Shown piece by piece: positions 50,301 to 57,662 of a DNA stretch of 64,000 bases. The notes under the pieces were generated by a model. The model was given only the letters and a program-made list of their open reading frames with translations, did not search any database and was not told where the DNA came from. Position numbers and translations under genes: made by a program. The first letter of the stretch is position 1. Each line of letters starts with the position of its first letter. This stretch comes from Amycolatopsis roodepoortensis (GTDB lineage Bacteria; Actinomycetota; Actinomycetes; Mycobacteriales; Pseudonocardiaceae): the NCBI RefSeq assembly GCF_014873915.1, contig NZ_JADBEJ010000005.1:3100001-3164000 (forward strand), given 5' to 3'.

Positions 50301-51286
50301 TCGGTGCGGACCCACTTCTGCGGCAGTCCCGCGGTGGCCGGGTTCGCCTTGTCGAGGACGTCGACCGTGGCCTCGGCCGGCGGGGCCTCCGGCGGCGGCG
50401 GGGTGGTCGAGTTGTCCTTGTACAGCTTCCAATCAGCCAGCTGGATGAGCGGGTCACCGGCGTTGGCGGTGATGTTCAGCCGGTAGTTCGCGTACGCCGT
50501 GGTGTTGGCGAAGGTGAACTTGCGGCTCACGAACCGGTCGGCGAACGTCTCGTTGGTGCGGGTGTCCAGATCGGTCCACGTGGTCCCGTCGTTGGAGCCC
50601 TGCAGGGTCCAGCTCTTGGGGTCACGGCCGGGGAAGTCGTTCGCCGAGACGAGGTCGTAGCTGCTGACCGCGACTGGCGCGGCCATCTTGTAGGCGACCC
50701 AGCCGGTCGGCTGGAACGCCAGCCACTTGGTGTTCTCGTTGTTGTCGGCGAGCTTTTCCTTGCCCTCGTTGGGCGCGTTCTCCGCGCTCGCGGTGACCGA
50801 GGCGACCGCCTCCGGTGTGGGACGCGCCCCCACCGGACGGGCGCCGATCAGCCCGGAGAACCACTGCGAGCCGTCCTGCGCCCGCGCGGCGTCGGACAGG
50901 CCGAGGAAGCCGCCGCCCGCCTTCATGTAGTTCTGCAGCGAGGTTTCCTGGTCACGGTTCAGCGTGATGCCTTGCGCGGACAGGAAGACGACGCCGCGGT
51001 ACTTCGCGAGGTTCGCCTGCGTGAACACCGCGGGGTCCGAAGAGGACGAAACGGAGATCCCGTTCGCCTGGCCCAGGCTCGCGATCGCGTCCGTGGCGCG
51101 CAAGACGGGGTCCTTCTGGTCCGCGGCGGTGCCGTGGAAGACCAGGACGTTGACCGGGACGTTCGTCGCGGCTTCGGCGGTCACCGGTGCGATGGCCAGC
51201 GGAAGCCCGGAGGTGACGACGGCGCCGACCGCGAGCGCGGCCAGCGACCGTCTGCGGAGCCGGCGTTGCGAAAATACTCGTCTCAA
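47321..51286 (-). CDS. giant secreted ThuA/discoidin/PQQ-dehydrogenase/PKD/DUF1080 protein
   Basis: A 1321-aa exported protein starting at TTG 51286, behind AAAGGAG at 7 nt, with a signal peptide (RRRSLAALAVGAVVTSGLPLA). Domains in order: a ThuA-like amidotransferase fold (about 35-400, NVLVFHGTAADQKDP and SWCRDYDGGRSFYTGMGRTEASY) interrupted by an F5/8C discoidin insert (about 150-290); a glucose/sorbosone-dehydrogenase six-bladed propeller (about 430-940, HAGGGMDFDKDGNLYIGSGD near 585); a PKD domain (about 948-1018); an 80-residue Cys domain shared with the previous protein (1020-1100); and a DUF1080/3-keto-disaccharide-hydrolase domain (about 1105-1321). The combination suggests oxidation and cleavage of a glycoside at the cell surface. 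Confidence 0.88.
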   Translation of the reverse strand: MRRVFSQRRLRRRSLAALAVGAVVTSGLPLAIAPVTAEAATNVPVNVLVFHGTAADQKDPVLRATDAIASLGQANGISVSSSSDPAVFTQANLAKYRGVVFLSAQGITLNRDQETSLQNYMKAGGGFLGLSDAARAQDGSQWFSGLIGARPVGARPTPEAVASVTASAENAPNEGKEKLADNNENTKWLAFQPTGWVAYKMAAPVAVSSYDLVSANDFPGRDPKSWTLQGSNDGTTWTDLDTRTNETFADRFVSRKFTFANTTAYANYRLNITANAGDPLIQLADWKLYKDNSTTPPPPEAPPAEATVDVLDKANPATAGLPQKWVRTDRWLNWEVNPVGTVHTVAQVEESTYKPGVGANGAFHPISWCRDYDGGRSFYTGMGRTEASYGEAQFRSHILGALKWTTGMVRGDCKAGIAANYKVERLTGINQPGQLDQMGEPHGLTIAPNGRVFYIGRAACAGNTVPAPNDWTNPQIGAGCGTIHQWDPVTKKPKLLTTLKVMGNRGSGDELVKNEEGLLGLVLDPKFSENGFMYAYWMPHESVDIDKRIGKRTVSRFTYDLKNQTLDQATRKDLLSWDVQVHSCCHAGGGMDFDKDGNLYIGSGDSNSSQGSNGYSGNNWTQDYKGVSFQDARRTAGNTNDLNGKILRIHPEPDGTYTNPAGNLFPEANDPGNKTRPEIYVMGVRNISRLQVDKKTNWLTAAWVGPDASSPSPELGPAKYETATVITEAGNHGWPYCMGNKQPYRDRSSTDAAVLTGWYDCDNPVNTSPRNTGLVNLPPIKRNMIWYAPDGGGPVFPNRPNSSVPTYNAAEATYTQPYLKGGGQAVMTGPTYHRELVNTNSGVAWPAYWNDKWFIGDQSNGQNRIAVTLDPNGVAKQDPPVFAETVRQIIPTGGGDTKLNQWMDAKFGPDGALYALDYGGGFFTLTNNQKLLKISYIGGEATPSAAASSTMVQNKPLTAAFTGSKSGGVSYKWEFGDGTFSTQPDPRHAYPRTGLYTAKLTVTYANGETVTTRNSVSVGCLVADPSATVTIGDTDTGVTNRNAGGGCTVDDMIDDDSTWTSHAGFVNHVTQAVDRLGDLGVLNAAESDKINAAAAASPIGNKGVTGYDAIYDGTPESFRNWSQAPSGQFAIQPDGSLRPSGGLGMLWYSARQFGNFSVKLQFKDIAPSGSANSGVFVRFPDPRTPLEQRPPGSCGTVGSARTSQAWVAIYCGHEVQLYDGATGEPQKTGSIYNFDPRPLDQAGVKPKGTWNEYEVKVVGQKYTIIRNGVVINEFENAPGIQSSRAGDPSTDFRQFVSGFIGLQNHGDNDLMEFRNIRVRQL

Positions 51287-51305
51287 GTTCTCGCTCCTTT
51301 CAAGA

Positions 51306-52319
51306 CTAGTGGTGGTGGGCCGAAGCGCCGGTGGCGTCCGGAGTGGACGTCGGGTGGTGGTGTCCCTTGAAGCGGTCGATCGCCTCCTGGGCGCCCGCGG
51401 GCATCCCGCCGTCGGCGTTGCGGACCAGGAACACCCCGGACATGCCGTCGTCCGAGTGCTGCTGGACGTGGCAGTGGTACATCCACGCGCCCGGCCCGAC
51501 GCCGTCACCGGCGATCACCTGGAACCCGAAGGAGTTGCCGGGGTCCAGGGTCTTGTTGTCGACGATCGGGGCGTTGTCGGTCGCGCTGGTGAGCATGCCG
51601 GTGCGGGTGTCCGCCCAGCGGTGCGCGTGCAGGTGGAAGGTGTGCATCAGGTTGCCGTGCCCGATGCAGATGAACTCGACGCGTTCGCCGAGGTTCGCCT
51701 CGAAGATCGGCGTGTTCGGGGCGACCTGGTGGTTGACCCACATTTCGGTGAACACCACGGTGAACTGCTTGCTGGGTAGCAGATCCCCGCGTTTGCGCAC
51801 GATGAGCCCGCCGTAGAGGCCCTTCATCAGGCCCGCGGTGCCGTGGTCGCCGCCGAACGCGTGGTCGTGGTAGTGCCAGTACCCCGCGCTGCCGGGCATC
51901 CAGAAACCGTTGGCCGTCTGGTAGGCCGTCCGGGTCTTCCAGGTGTAGGTCTTGGTCTCGTACGGCTTGTTGAAGGAGTCGTTGAACGGCGAGCCGTCCG
52001 ACTTGGTGTCGTAGTTGACGCCGTGCGGGTGGATCGACAGCCGCTGGTCGGTGTTGTTGACCAGCTCGATCACCAGCGTGTCACCCTCGTAGCACTCCAG
52101 GAGCGGCCCGGGGATCGTCGGTTTGCCGGGCTCCAGCCCGTAACCGACCCGGGTCGAACCGGGAACGTAGTCGGCGTAGATGGTGATGTTGCGGGTCATC
52201 CCGGCCGCGGCGGCCGGTGCCGATCCCGCGCTGGCCGACACCACGACCGGGGCGATGACCCCGGCCGCGGTGCCCGCGAGCATCGATCTGCGGGACAGCC
52301 CGCGTTTCTTCTTGTCCAT
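51306..52319 (-). CDS. Tat-exported two-domain multicopper oxidase
   Basis: A 337-aa laccase-like oxidase with the twin-arginine signal LSRRSMLAGTAAG. It has two cupredoxin domains rather than three. The copper motifs are complete: HPHG, HYHDH, HTFHLHAH and HCHVQQHSDDGM, giving the type 1 and trinuclear sites of a two-domain (small laccase) enzyme, which would be active as a trimer. A His-rich tail (HHHP...SAHHH) ends the protein. It lies 19 bp from the giant dehydrogenase gene and the same direction; it could accept electrons or oxidise phenols and Mn/Cu. Confidence 0.93.
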   Translation of the reverse strand: MDKKKRGLSRRSMLAGTAAGVIAPVVVSASAGSAPAAAAGMTRNITIYADYVPGSTRVGYGLEPGKPTIPGPLLECYEGDTLVIELVNNTDQRLSIHPHGVNYDTKSDGSPFNDSFNKPYETKTYTWKTRTAYQTANGFWMPGSAGYWHYHDHAFGGDHGTAGLMKGLYGGLIVRKRGDLLPSKQFTVVFTEMWVNHQVAPNTPIFEANLGERVEFICIGHGNLMHTFHLHAHRWADTRTGMLTSATDNAPIVDNKTLDPGNSFGFQVIAGDGVGPGAWMYHCHVQQHSDDGMSGVFLVRNADGGMPAGAQEAIDRFKGHHHPTSTPDATGASAHHH

Positions 52320-52333
52320 TGTGGATTCCCCAG

Positions 52334-53227
52334 CTAGAAGCGGACGTTGCGGAGATAGGTGAATCCGGTCTGGGCGGTGCTCAGGGGATCCGTGGGGTTG
52401 TCGTGCTCGACGATGTACTCGGCGAGGTGGGGACGGGTGTGGCGGAAGATGCGCGGGAAGTCGATGACGCCCTTGCCGGGGTCGACCATCTGACCGTCCG
52501 CGGTCCGGTCCTTGACGTGGTACTGCACCACGCGCGGGCAGTGCTGCCGGTACAGCGAAACCGGGTCCATCCCGCCTTCCACCGCCCAGAACAGGTCGAT
52601 CTCCAGGTGCACGTAGCGCGGGTTCGTGTTCCTGGTGAGCACGTCGTACGGGCGCACGCCGTCGATGGGCGCGAACTCGTGCGCGTGGTTGTGGTAGCCG
52701 AGCGGGATACCGGCCTGGCGGAACTTCCGTGCCGCCGTGTCCATCCGGCCGGCGAACTGCTTCCAGCCGTCGATGGTGTCGAAGTTCGCCCACGGCACGT
52801 TGGCGCGGGTGTTCCCGAGGATCTTCGCGTCCGCGATGGTCTTGTCGAGGTCACCGTCGATACCGACGTGCGTGGACGTCGCCTTGATGTGGTTCTTGTC
52901 CAGCAGCCCGCGGAACTCCTGCGCCGAACGGCCGTAGGTGCCCGCCAGTTCGACCTTCCGGTAGCCGATGTCCGCCAGCGCGGACAGGGTTCCCGGGAGA
53001 TCGGCCTGCAGCGCGGTGCGCAGGGAGTAGAGCTGGATGCTGATCTTGTCCACCGGGACACGGCCTCGACCGTGGTGGCCGTGTCCCTGGGTCTCCGCCT
53101 CGTCCGAGGTGGTGGCGTTGGCGAGGCTCGGCAGGGCTACCGCCGCGCCGACCGCGACCGCCGCCGTCGCCGCGCCGCGCAGGAGCGCCCTTCGAGAGTG
53201 GAACTGCTCAGCTTCTTCACCGCACAT
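52334..53227 (-). CDS. Tat-exported sugar-isomerase-like TIM-barrel protein
   Basis: A 297-aa xylose-isomerase-like TIM barrel. Most members are cytoplasmic, but here SRRALLRGAATAAVAVGAAVALP is a Tat signal (the RR part is 11-16), so folded, metal-loaded enzyme would be exported. Metal/substrate residues include YHNHAHEF (near 180) and HLEIDLFWAV, QYHVKD, as in the sugar phosphate isomerase/epimerase family. Phosphorylated sugars are unlikely outside the cell, so 3-keto-glycoside epimerase/lyase-type chemistry is a better guess. Gene start follows GAGGG. Confidence 0.85.
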   Translation of the reverse strand: MCGEEAEQFHSRRALLRGAATAAVAVGAAVALPSLANATTSDEAETQGHGHHGRGRVPVDKISIQLYSLRTALQADLPGTLSALADIGYRKVELAGTYGRSAQEFRGLLDKNHIKATSTHVGIDGDLDKTIADAKILGNTRANVPWANFDTIDGWKQFAGRMDTAARKFRQAGIPLGYHNHAHEFAPIDGVRPYDVLTRNTNPRYVHLEIDLFWAVEGGMDPVSLYRQHCPRVVQYHVKDRTADGQMVDPGKGVIDFPRIFRHTRPHLAEYIVEHDNPTDPLSTAQTGFTYLRNVRF

Positions 53228-53237
53228 GAAACCGCCC

Positions 53238-54242
53238 TCACTTCTGGTTGCTGAAAGCCGCGTCGAAGGCCGCCGACGGCTTGTCGAACAGGAGCCCCCG
53301 CAGAAAGGTCACGGCCTCCGCCGCGCCCCGGAGCCGGTCCATGCCGGCGTCCTCCCACTCCACCGAGATCGGACCGGCGTAGCCGATCGAATTCAGTGCG
53401 CGGAAACAGTCCTCCCAGGGCACGTCGCCGTGCCCGGTCGAAACGAAGTCCCAGCCGCGTCGGGGATCTCCCCAGGGGAGATGCGAGCCGAGCCGTCCGT
53501 TCCGTCCGTCGAACCGCTTCCTGGTGTCCTTGCAGTCCACGTGGTAGATCCGGTCGGCGAAGTCGAGGATGAAGCCGACCGGGTCGAGGTCCTGCCAGAT
53601 GAAATGCGAAGGATCCCAATTCAGCCCGAATGCCGGACGGTCGCCGACAGCTTCGAGCGCACGTTTCGTGGTCCAGTAGTCGTACGCGATCTCCGAGGGG
53701 TGGACCTCGTGGGCGAACCGCACCCCCACCTCGTCGAAGACGTCGAGGATCGGGTTCCACCGGTCCGCGAAGTCCTGGTACCCGTCGTCGATGACCGCCT
53801 GCGACACCGGCGGGAACATCGCGACGTACTTCCAGGTCTTCGAGCCGGTGAACCCGATCACCGTGTCCACACCGAGTTTCGCCGCCGCGCGGGCGGTGTC
53901 GGCCATCTCCTTCGCCGCCCGCTGCCGGACGCCTTCGGGCTCTCCGTCGCCCCACACCCGGGCGGGGATGATGGCCTGGTGGCGTTCGTCGATCGGGTCG
54001 TCACAGATGGCTTGGCCGACGAGGTGGTTGGAGATCGCCCACACCTTGAGGCCGTGCTCGGCCAGCAGCTTCAGGCGGCCGGGCACGTAGTCCTCTTCGG
54101 ACAGTGCGCGGTCGACCTCGAAGTGGTCGCCGGAACACGCGATCTCGAGGCCGTCGTAACCCCATTCGCTCGCGAGCCTGCACACCTCGGTGAACGGGAG
54201 ATCCGCCCACTGGCCGGTGAACAGGGTGATCGGACGGCTCAT
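53238..54242 (-). CDS. cytoplasmic sugar phosphate isomerase/epimerase (TIM barrel)
   Basis: A 334-aa TIM-barrel protein of the AP endonuclease 2/xylose isomerase group, without signal peptide. Metal-site residues are visible in IACSGDHFEV, FAHEVHPSEIAYDY, FGLNWDPSHFIWQ (Asp, His) and YHVDCKDTRK. Its start overlaps the stop of the large dehydrogenase gene (ATGA), so the two are co-translated. Family members include inosose dehydratases and 3-keto-glycoside epimerases; the dehydrogenase partner suggests an oxidised sugar as substrate. Confidence 0.88.
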   Translation of the reverse strand: MSRPITLFTGQWADLPFTEVCRLASEWGYDGLEIACSGDHFEVDRALSEEDYVPGRLKLLAEHGLKVWAISNHLVGQAICDDPIDERHQAIIPARVWGDGEPEGVRQRAAKEMADTARAAAKLGVDTVIGFTGSKTWKYVAMFPPVSQAVIDDGYQDFADRWNPILDVFDEVGVRFAHEVHPSEIAYDYWTTKRALEAVGDRPAFGLNWDPSHFIWQDLDPVGFILDFADRIYHVDCKDTRKRFDGRNGRLGSHLPWGDPRRGWDFVSTGHGDVPWEDCFRALNSIGYAGPISVEWEDAGMDRLRGAAEAVTFLRGLLFDKPSAAFDAAFSNQK

Positions 54243-57200
54243 GCTTGCTCCTCGAAGGTGATCGCGTCTAAGTCGAACAAGCCGCCGGAACCGCCCTTGA
54301 ACACGAGGAACAACGGGCCGGTACCGCCGGGGTCGGTGATGGCGGACGCCGGGATGTCGGCATAGGTGTCCCAGCCGCCGGTGTTGGCGACGGCGACCGT
54401 CTGGACCAGCGGCCCGTCCACCGCGCCCGAGCGGACCTCGATCGTGCCGCCCGCGCCACCGGACGAGACCCGGTAGCCGATGCCGCTGACACCCACGAGG
54501 TTCACCGGGTCGAATTTGATCCAGTCACCGGATTCGATGTGGCCGACGCGTTTGCCGCCACTGGCGCCGGCGTGCACGACGACCTCGATCCCGCTGGACT
54601 GGGTGAAGAACTCGGCCTGCTTCAGCTTCGGCTGCAGGATGGACTCCGACTCGCCGGTGAGCGCCGGGACACCATTGCCGCCGTTGTCGGTGTAGCTGGC
54701 GTTGATGACACCGAAGACGTTGGCGTCCGCGCCGTGTCCTTCGTCGGCGGGCGTGGCGATGGTGCCCTCACAGCCGGTCGCGCGGCTCAGCGGATGCCCA
54801 TGGCCCTCGTGGCCGAGGATGTATTCGACGGTCACCTTCGAACAGTCGATCGGGTTGTCCTCGGCGTCGGTCACCTCGACCTTGAACGGGACCATGTCCC
54901 CGAAGCTGAACACGCTGCCGTTGACCGGCGTCTTCAGCGTGACCACCGGCGCGGTGTTGCCGACGGTCACCACCACGCTCGCCGAACCGGTCAGCCCGGT
55001 GGAATCGGTGACCGAAAGCTTCGCCGTGTACTGGCCGTTCGCGGCGTAGGTGTGGGAAACGGGGGCGGCTTCGGTGGAGTCGGTCGTGCCGTTGCCGTCG
55101 AAGTCCCAGGCGTAGGTCAATGCCTGGCCGTCGGGGTCGTTCGTCCCGGCCGGGTCGAACTTGACGGTCAGCGGTGCCTGGCCGGACGTCTTGTCCGCGG
55201 CCACCTTGGCGATCGGTGTCCGGCGGCCCTTGGTGTAGTCGATGCGGTAGACGGCGGATTCCTTCGAGCCGCCGAAGTAGCCGGTGCCGTAGTCGAGGAC
55301 GTACATCGCGCCGTCCGGGCCGAACTCGACGTTCATCGGGCGGACGAGGTCCATCGAGTCGAAGAACGGCTTGATGGCGCCGCGTTCACCGTTCGGTCCG
55401 ACGGTGATCTCCTTGATCCAGCCGCGTTCCCATTCGTAGGCGAAGGTCTTGCCGTCGAAGTACTCCGGGAACTTGGTCTGGGACGGGTTCTTCGCGTCGT
55501 AGTGGTAGACCGGGCCGCCCATCGGGGACTCGGGGCCGGTGCCGAACTCGGGCAGCGAACCGCCGTCGTAGGGGATCCACGCCTTCTCCACCGGCGGCAG
55601 GTCGGTCAGCCCGGTGTTGCGCGGGCTCGTGTTCTTCGGCTTGGCGCAGTCGAAGGCGGCACCGGACTGCTTGGTGGCGAAGTCGTAGTCGATGAACGGC
55701 TGGTTGTCCCCGATGCAGTACGGCCAGCCGTAGTTGCCGGGCTTCTTGATCAGGTTGAACTCGACCGTGCCGCCGGGGCCACGCTTGGGGTCGGCGGCGC
55801 CGGCGTCGGGACCGTAGTCGGCGAGGTGGATCCAACCGGTCTCGCGGTCGACGGCGAACCGGAACGGGTTCCGGAAGCCCATCGCGTAGATCTCGGGCTT
55901 GGTCTTGGCCGTACCACGCGGGAACAGGTTGCCCTTCGGGATCGTATACTTCCCGTTCGCGCCGACCTTGATCCGCAGCACCTTGCCGCGCAGGTCGTTG
56001 GTGTTGGCCGAGGTGCGCTGCGCGTCGTAGACCGGGTTGCGGTCGGCGCGCTCGTCGATCGGGGTGAACCCGTCGGAGGCGAAGGGGTTGGAATCGTCCC
56101 CTGTGGACAGATACAGGTTACCCTTGGCGTCGAAGTCGATCTCACCACCGGCGTGGCAGCAGATACCGCGTTCGGCGGGAACCTGGAGGATCTTCTGCTC
56201 GCTCGCGAGGTCGAGCTTGTTGTCGGTGCCCAGCTTGAACCGCGACAGCTGGTTGTAGCCCTTGAACGGCTCGAAGTCGGCGGGGGTGCCGTTCTCCGGC
56301 GCGTCACCGGCCGGGGTGTTCAGCTTGGGCGCGTAGTACAGATAGACCCAGCGGTTCTTGGCGAAGTCCGGGTCGATGGCGACACCCTGGAGGCCATCCT
56401 CGTCGTGGTTGTAGACGGGGATCTGCCCGGCCAGCGACGTCGTCGCCGAGGAGCTGGTGTACCAGACGCGGCCGTCGCGCGAGGTGTGCAGGACGTCGCG
56501 GTTGGGCAGCACGGAGAGCGCGATCGGCTCGCCGGTCTTCTCCTCGCCCTTGGCCAGGGTGATCTGGTCGAAGTCCGCGTCGACCGGAGCTTCCTCGGGC
56601 TTGGCGCAGCCGGGCTCGCTCAGCTTGGTGGCGTACTTGATCCCGCCCGCCAGATGCTTGAGGAAGGCAGGTTCGGCGTAGGACTCCTTGGTGTGACCGC
56701 CGCCGGTGTACCAGGAGCGGCCACCGGAGTTCTCGTGGCACCAGGCGATCGGGTGATCGCCCATCGCGCCGTCGCCGGGCTGGTAGCTCTTCTCGTCCAG
56801 GCTCGCGAGCACGTGGACATTGCTGCGCGGATTCTCGCGGTAGTTGTACCACTCGTCGGTGCGCGGCCAGGTCTCCGGTAAGTCCACAGTAGACACATGT
56901 TCGTGGTCTTCGACCTTGACGTTCGCCTGCTGGATGTGCGGGTGCGACTTGAAGTACGCCCCGACCAGTTCGCCGTACCAGGGCCAGTCGTACTCGGTGT
57001 CGGAGGCGGCGTGCACGCCCACGTACCCGCCGCCTCCCTTCACGTACCGCTCGAACGCGGCCTGCTGGTCCGCGTTCAGCACGTCACCGGTGGTGGAAAG
57101 CCAGACCACCGCGTCGAAGCGCTTGAGGTTCGCGTCGGTGAACGCCGCCGCGTCCTCGGTGGCCTCCACCCCGAAGTGGTTCTGCGCACCCAGATCCTTG

Positions 57201-57370
57201 ATCGCTTTGATCCCGTCGGGGATCGAATCGTGCCGGAAGCCCGCGGTCTTGGAGAACACGAGCACCGTGGCCGCTTCGTGCGCCGATGCGGTCTGCACCG
57301 GTAGCGCGACGCCTGTCAGAGCCGTGACCACGGATGTGACGAGCACACCCCATCGTCGTTTCAAAGACAT
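54239..57370 (-). CDS. secreted ThuA-PQQ dehydrogenase-PKD-CBM6 protein
   Basis: A 1043-aa exported protein with a Sec signal (LVTSVVTALTGVALPVQTASA). Residues about 33-262 are a ThuA domain (VLVFSKTAGFRHDSIPDG; WCHENSGGRSWYTGGGHTKESY). About 275-735 form a glucose/sorbosone-dehydrogenase propeller (HAGGEIDFDAKGNLYLSTGD; EIYAMGFRNPFRFAVD). A PKD domain (about 745-820) and a Ca2+-type beta domain follow, and the last 140 residues resemble a CBM6 carbohydrate-binding module (EFFTQSSGIEVVVH, GHIESGDWIKFDPVNL). It is a simpler relative of the 1321-aa neighbour, with CBM6 in place of DUF1080 and no discoidin insert. Likely oxidises sugar ends of a polymer and passes electrons to copper proteins. 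PQQ or an alternative cofactor is not decided by the sequence. Confidence 0.9.
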   Translation of the reverse strand: MSLKRRWGVLVTSVVTALTGVALPVQTASAHEAATVLVFSKTAGFRHDSIPDGIKAIKDLGAQNHFGVEATEDAAAFTDANLKRFDAVVWLSTTGDVLNADQQAAFERYVKGGGGYVGVHAASDTEYDWPWYGELVGAYFKSHPHIQQANVKVEDHEHVSTVDLPETWPRTDEWYNYRENPRSNVHVLASLDEKSYQPGDGAMGDHPIAWCHENSGGRSWYTGGGHTKESYAEPAFLKHLAGGIKYATKLSEPGCAKPEEAPVDADFDQITLAKGEEKTGEPIALSVLPNRDVLHTSRDGRVWYTSSSATTSLAGQIPVYNHDEDGLQGVAIDPDFAKNRWVYLYYAPKLNTPAGDAPENGTPADFEPFKGYNQLSRFKLGTDNKLDLASEQKILQVPAERGICCHAGGEIDFDAKGNLYLSTGDDSNPFASDGFTPIDERADRNPVYDAQRTSANTNDLRGKVLRIKVGANGKYTIPKGNLFPRGTAKTKPEIYAMGFRNPFRFAVDRETGWIHLADYGPDAGAADPKRGPGGTVEFNLIKKPGNYGWPYCIGDNQPFIDYDFATKQSGAAFDCAKPKNTSPRNTGLTDLPPVEKAWIPYDGGSLPEFGTGPESPMGGPVYHYDAKNPSQTKFPEYFDGKTFAYEWERGWIKEITVGPNGERGAIKPFFDSMDLVRPMNVEFGPDGAMYVLDYGTGYFGGSKESAVYRIDYTKGRRTPIAKVAADKTSGQAPLTVKFDPAGTNDPDGQALTYAWDFDGNGTTDSTEAAPVSHTYAANGQYTAKLSVTDSTGLTGSASVVVTVGNTAPVVTLKTPVNGSVFSFGDMVPFKVEVTDAEDNPIDCSKVTVEYILGHEGHGHPLSRATGCEGTIATPADEGHGADANVFGVINASYTDNGGNGVPALTGESESILQPKLKQAEFFTQSSGIEVVVHAGASGGKRVGHIESGDWIKFDPVNLVGVSGIGYRVSSGGAGGTIEVRSGAVDGPLVQTVAVANTGGWDTYADIPASAITDPGGTGPLFLVFKGGSGGLFDLDAITFEEQA

Positions 57371-57477
57371 AGCAGTAGCGATCCTTTCGATGAGCGGCGG
57401 CGATCAAGGAAGGACTTGCGGGTGGAACTTTCCTTTCTGGCGGTGGTTCAGCTCGCCGGCCCGGAGCCGAGCCGAGG

Positions 57478-57630
57478 CGTTGCGAAAGCCACTTTCGCAA
57501 CGTTGAAGGTTGCGAAAGTGGCTTTCGCAACGTCGGTGGCGGCGGGGGCGGGGGCGGGGGCGGGGGCGGGCGACCATGTCCCGAAAGCCACTTTCGGGAC
57601 ATCAGACGTCGCGAAAGTGGCTTTCGCGAC
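57478..57630. repeat. dispersed palindromic repeat cluster (copy 2) with G-rich spacer
   Basis: Four palindromic units: 57478-57502, 57509-57531, 57578-57600 (with CCCGAAAG...CTTTCGGGA ends) and 57608-57630. Units 1-2 and 3-4 are inverted pairs, as at 15424-15528, and the spacer ATCAGAC between units 3 and 4 matches the loop of that copy. Between the pairs is a run of four GGGGG tracts and a GGG (57542-57570), separated by single C bases. The cluster fills the 292-bp gap between the large dehydrogenase start and the phosphodiesterase stop. Confidence 0.9.
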
Positions 57631-57662
57631 GCGCACCGGCCTCAGCACCCCCGCCACCTCCT

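Noticed and set aside
48083..51370. 1095-codon + strand frame opposite the giant dehydrogenase
   Set aside because: Antisense shadow of a clear multi-domain protein; composition is Val/Arg/Gly-rich and shows no fold.
54539..56881. 780-codon + strand frame opposite the ThuA-PQQ dehydrogenase
   Set aside because: Same reason: mirror of codon bias in a well-supported gene.
57539..57630. Ordinary rho-independent terminator
   Set aside because: Palindromes are repeated four times with an unusual G-rich spacer and recur 42 kb away, so they are treated as a dispersed element that may also end transcripts.
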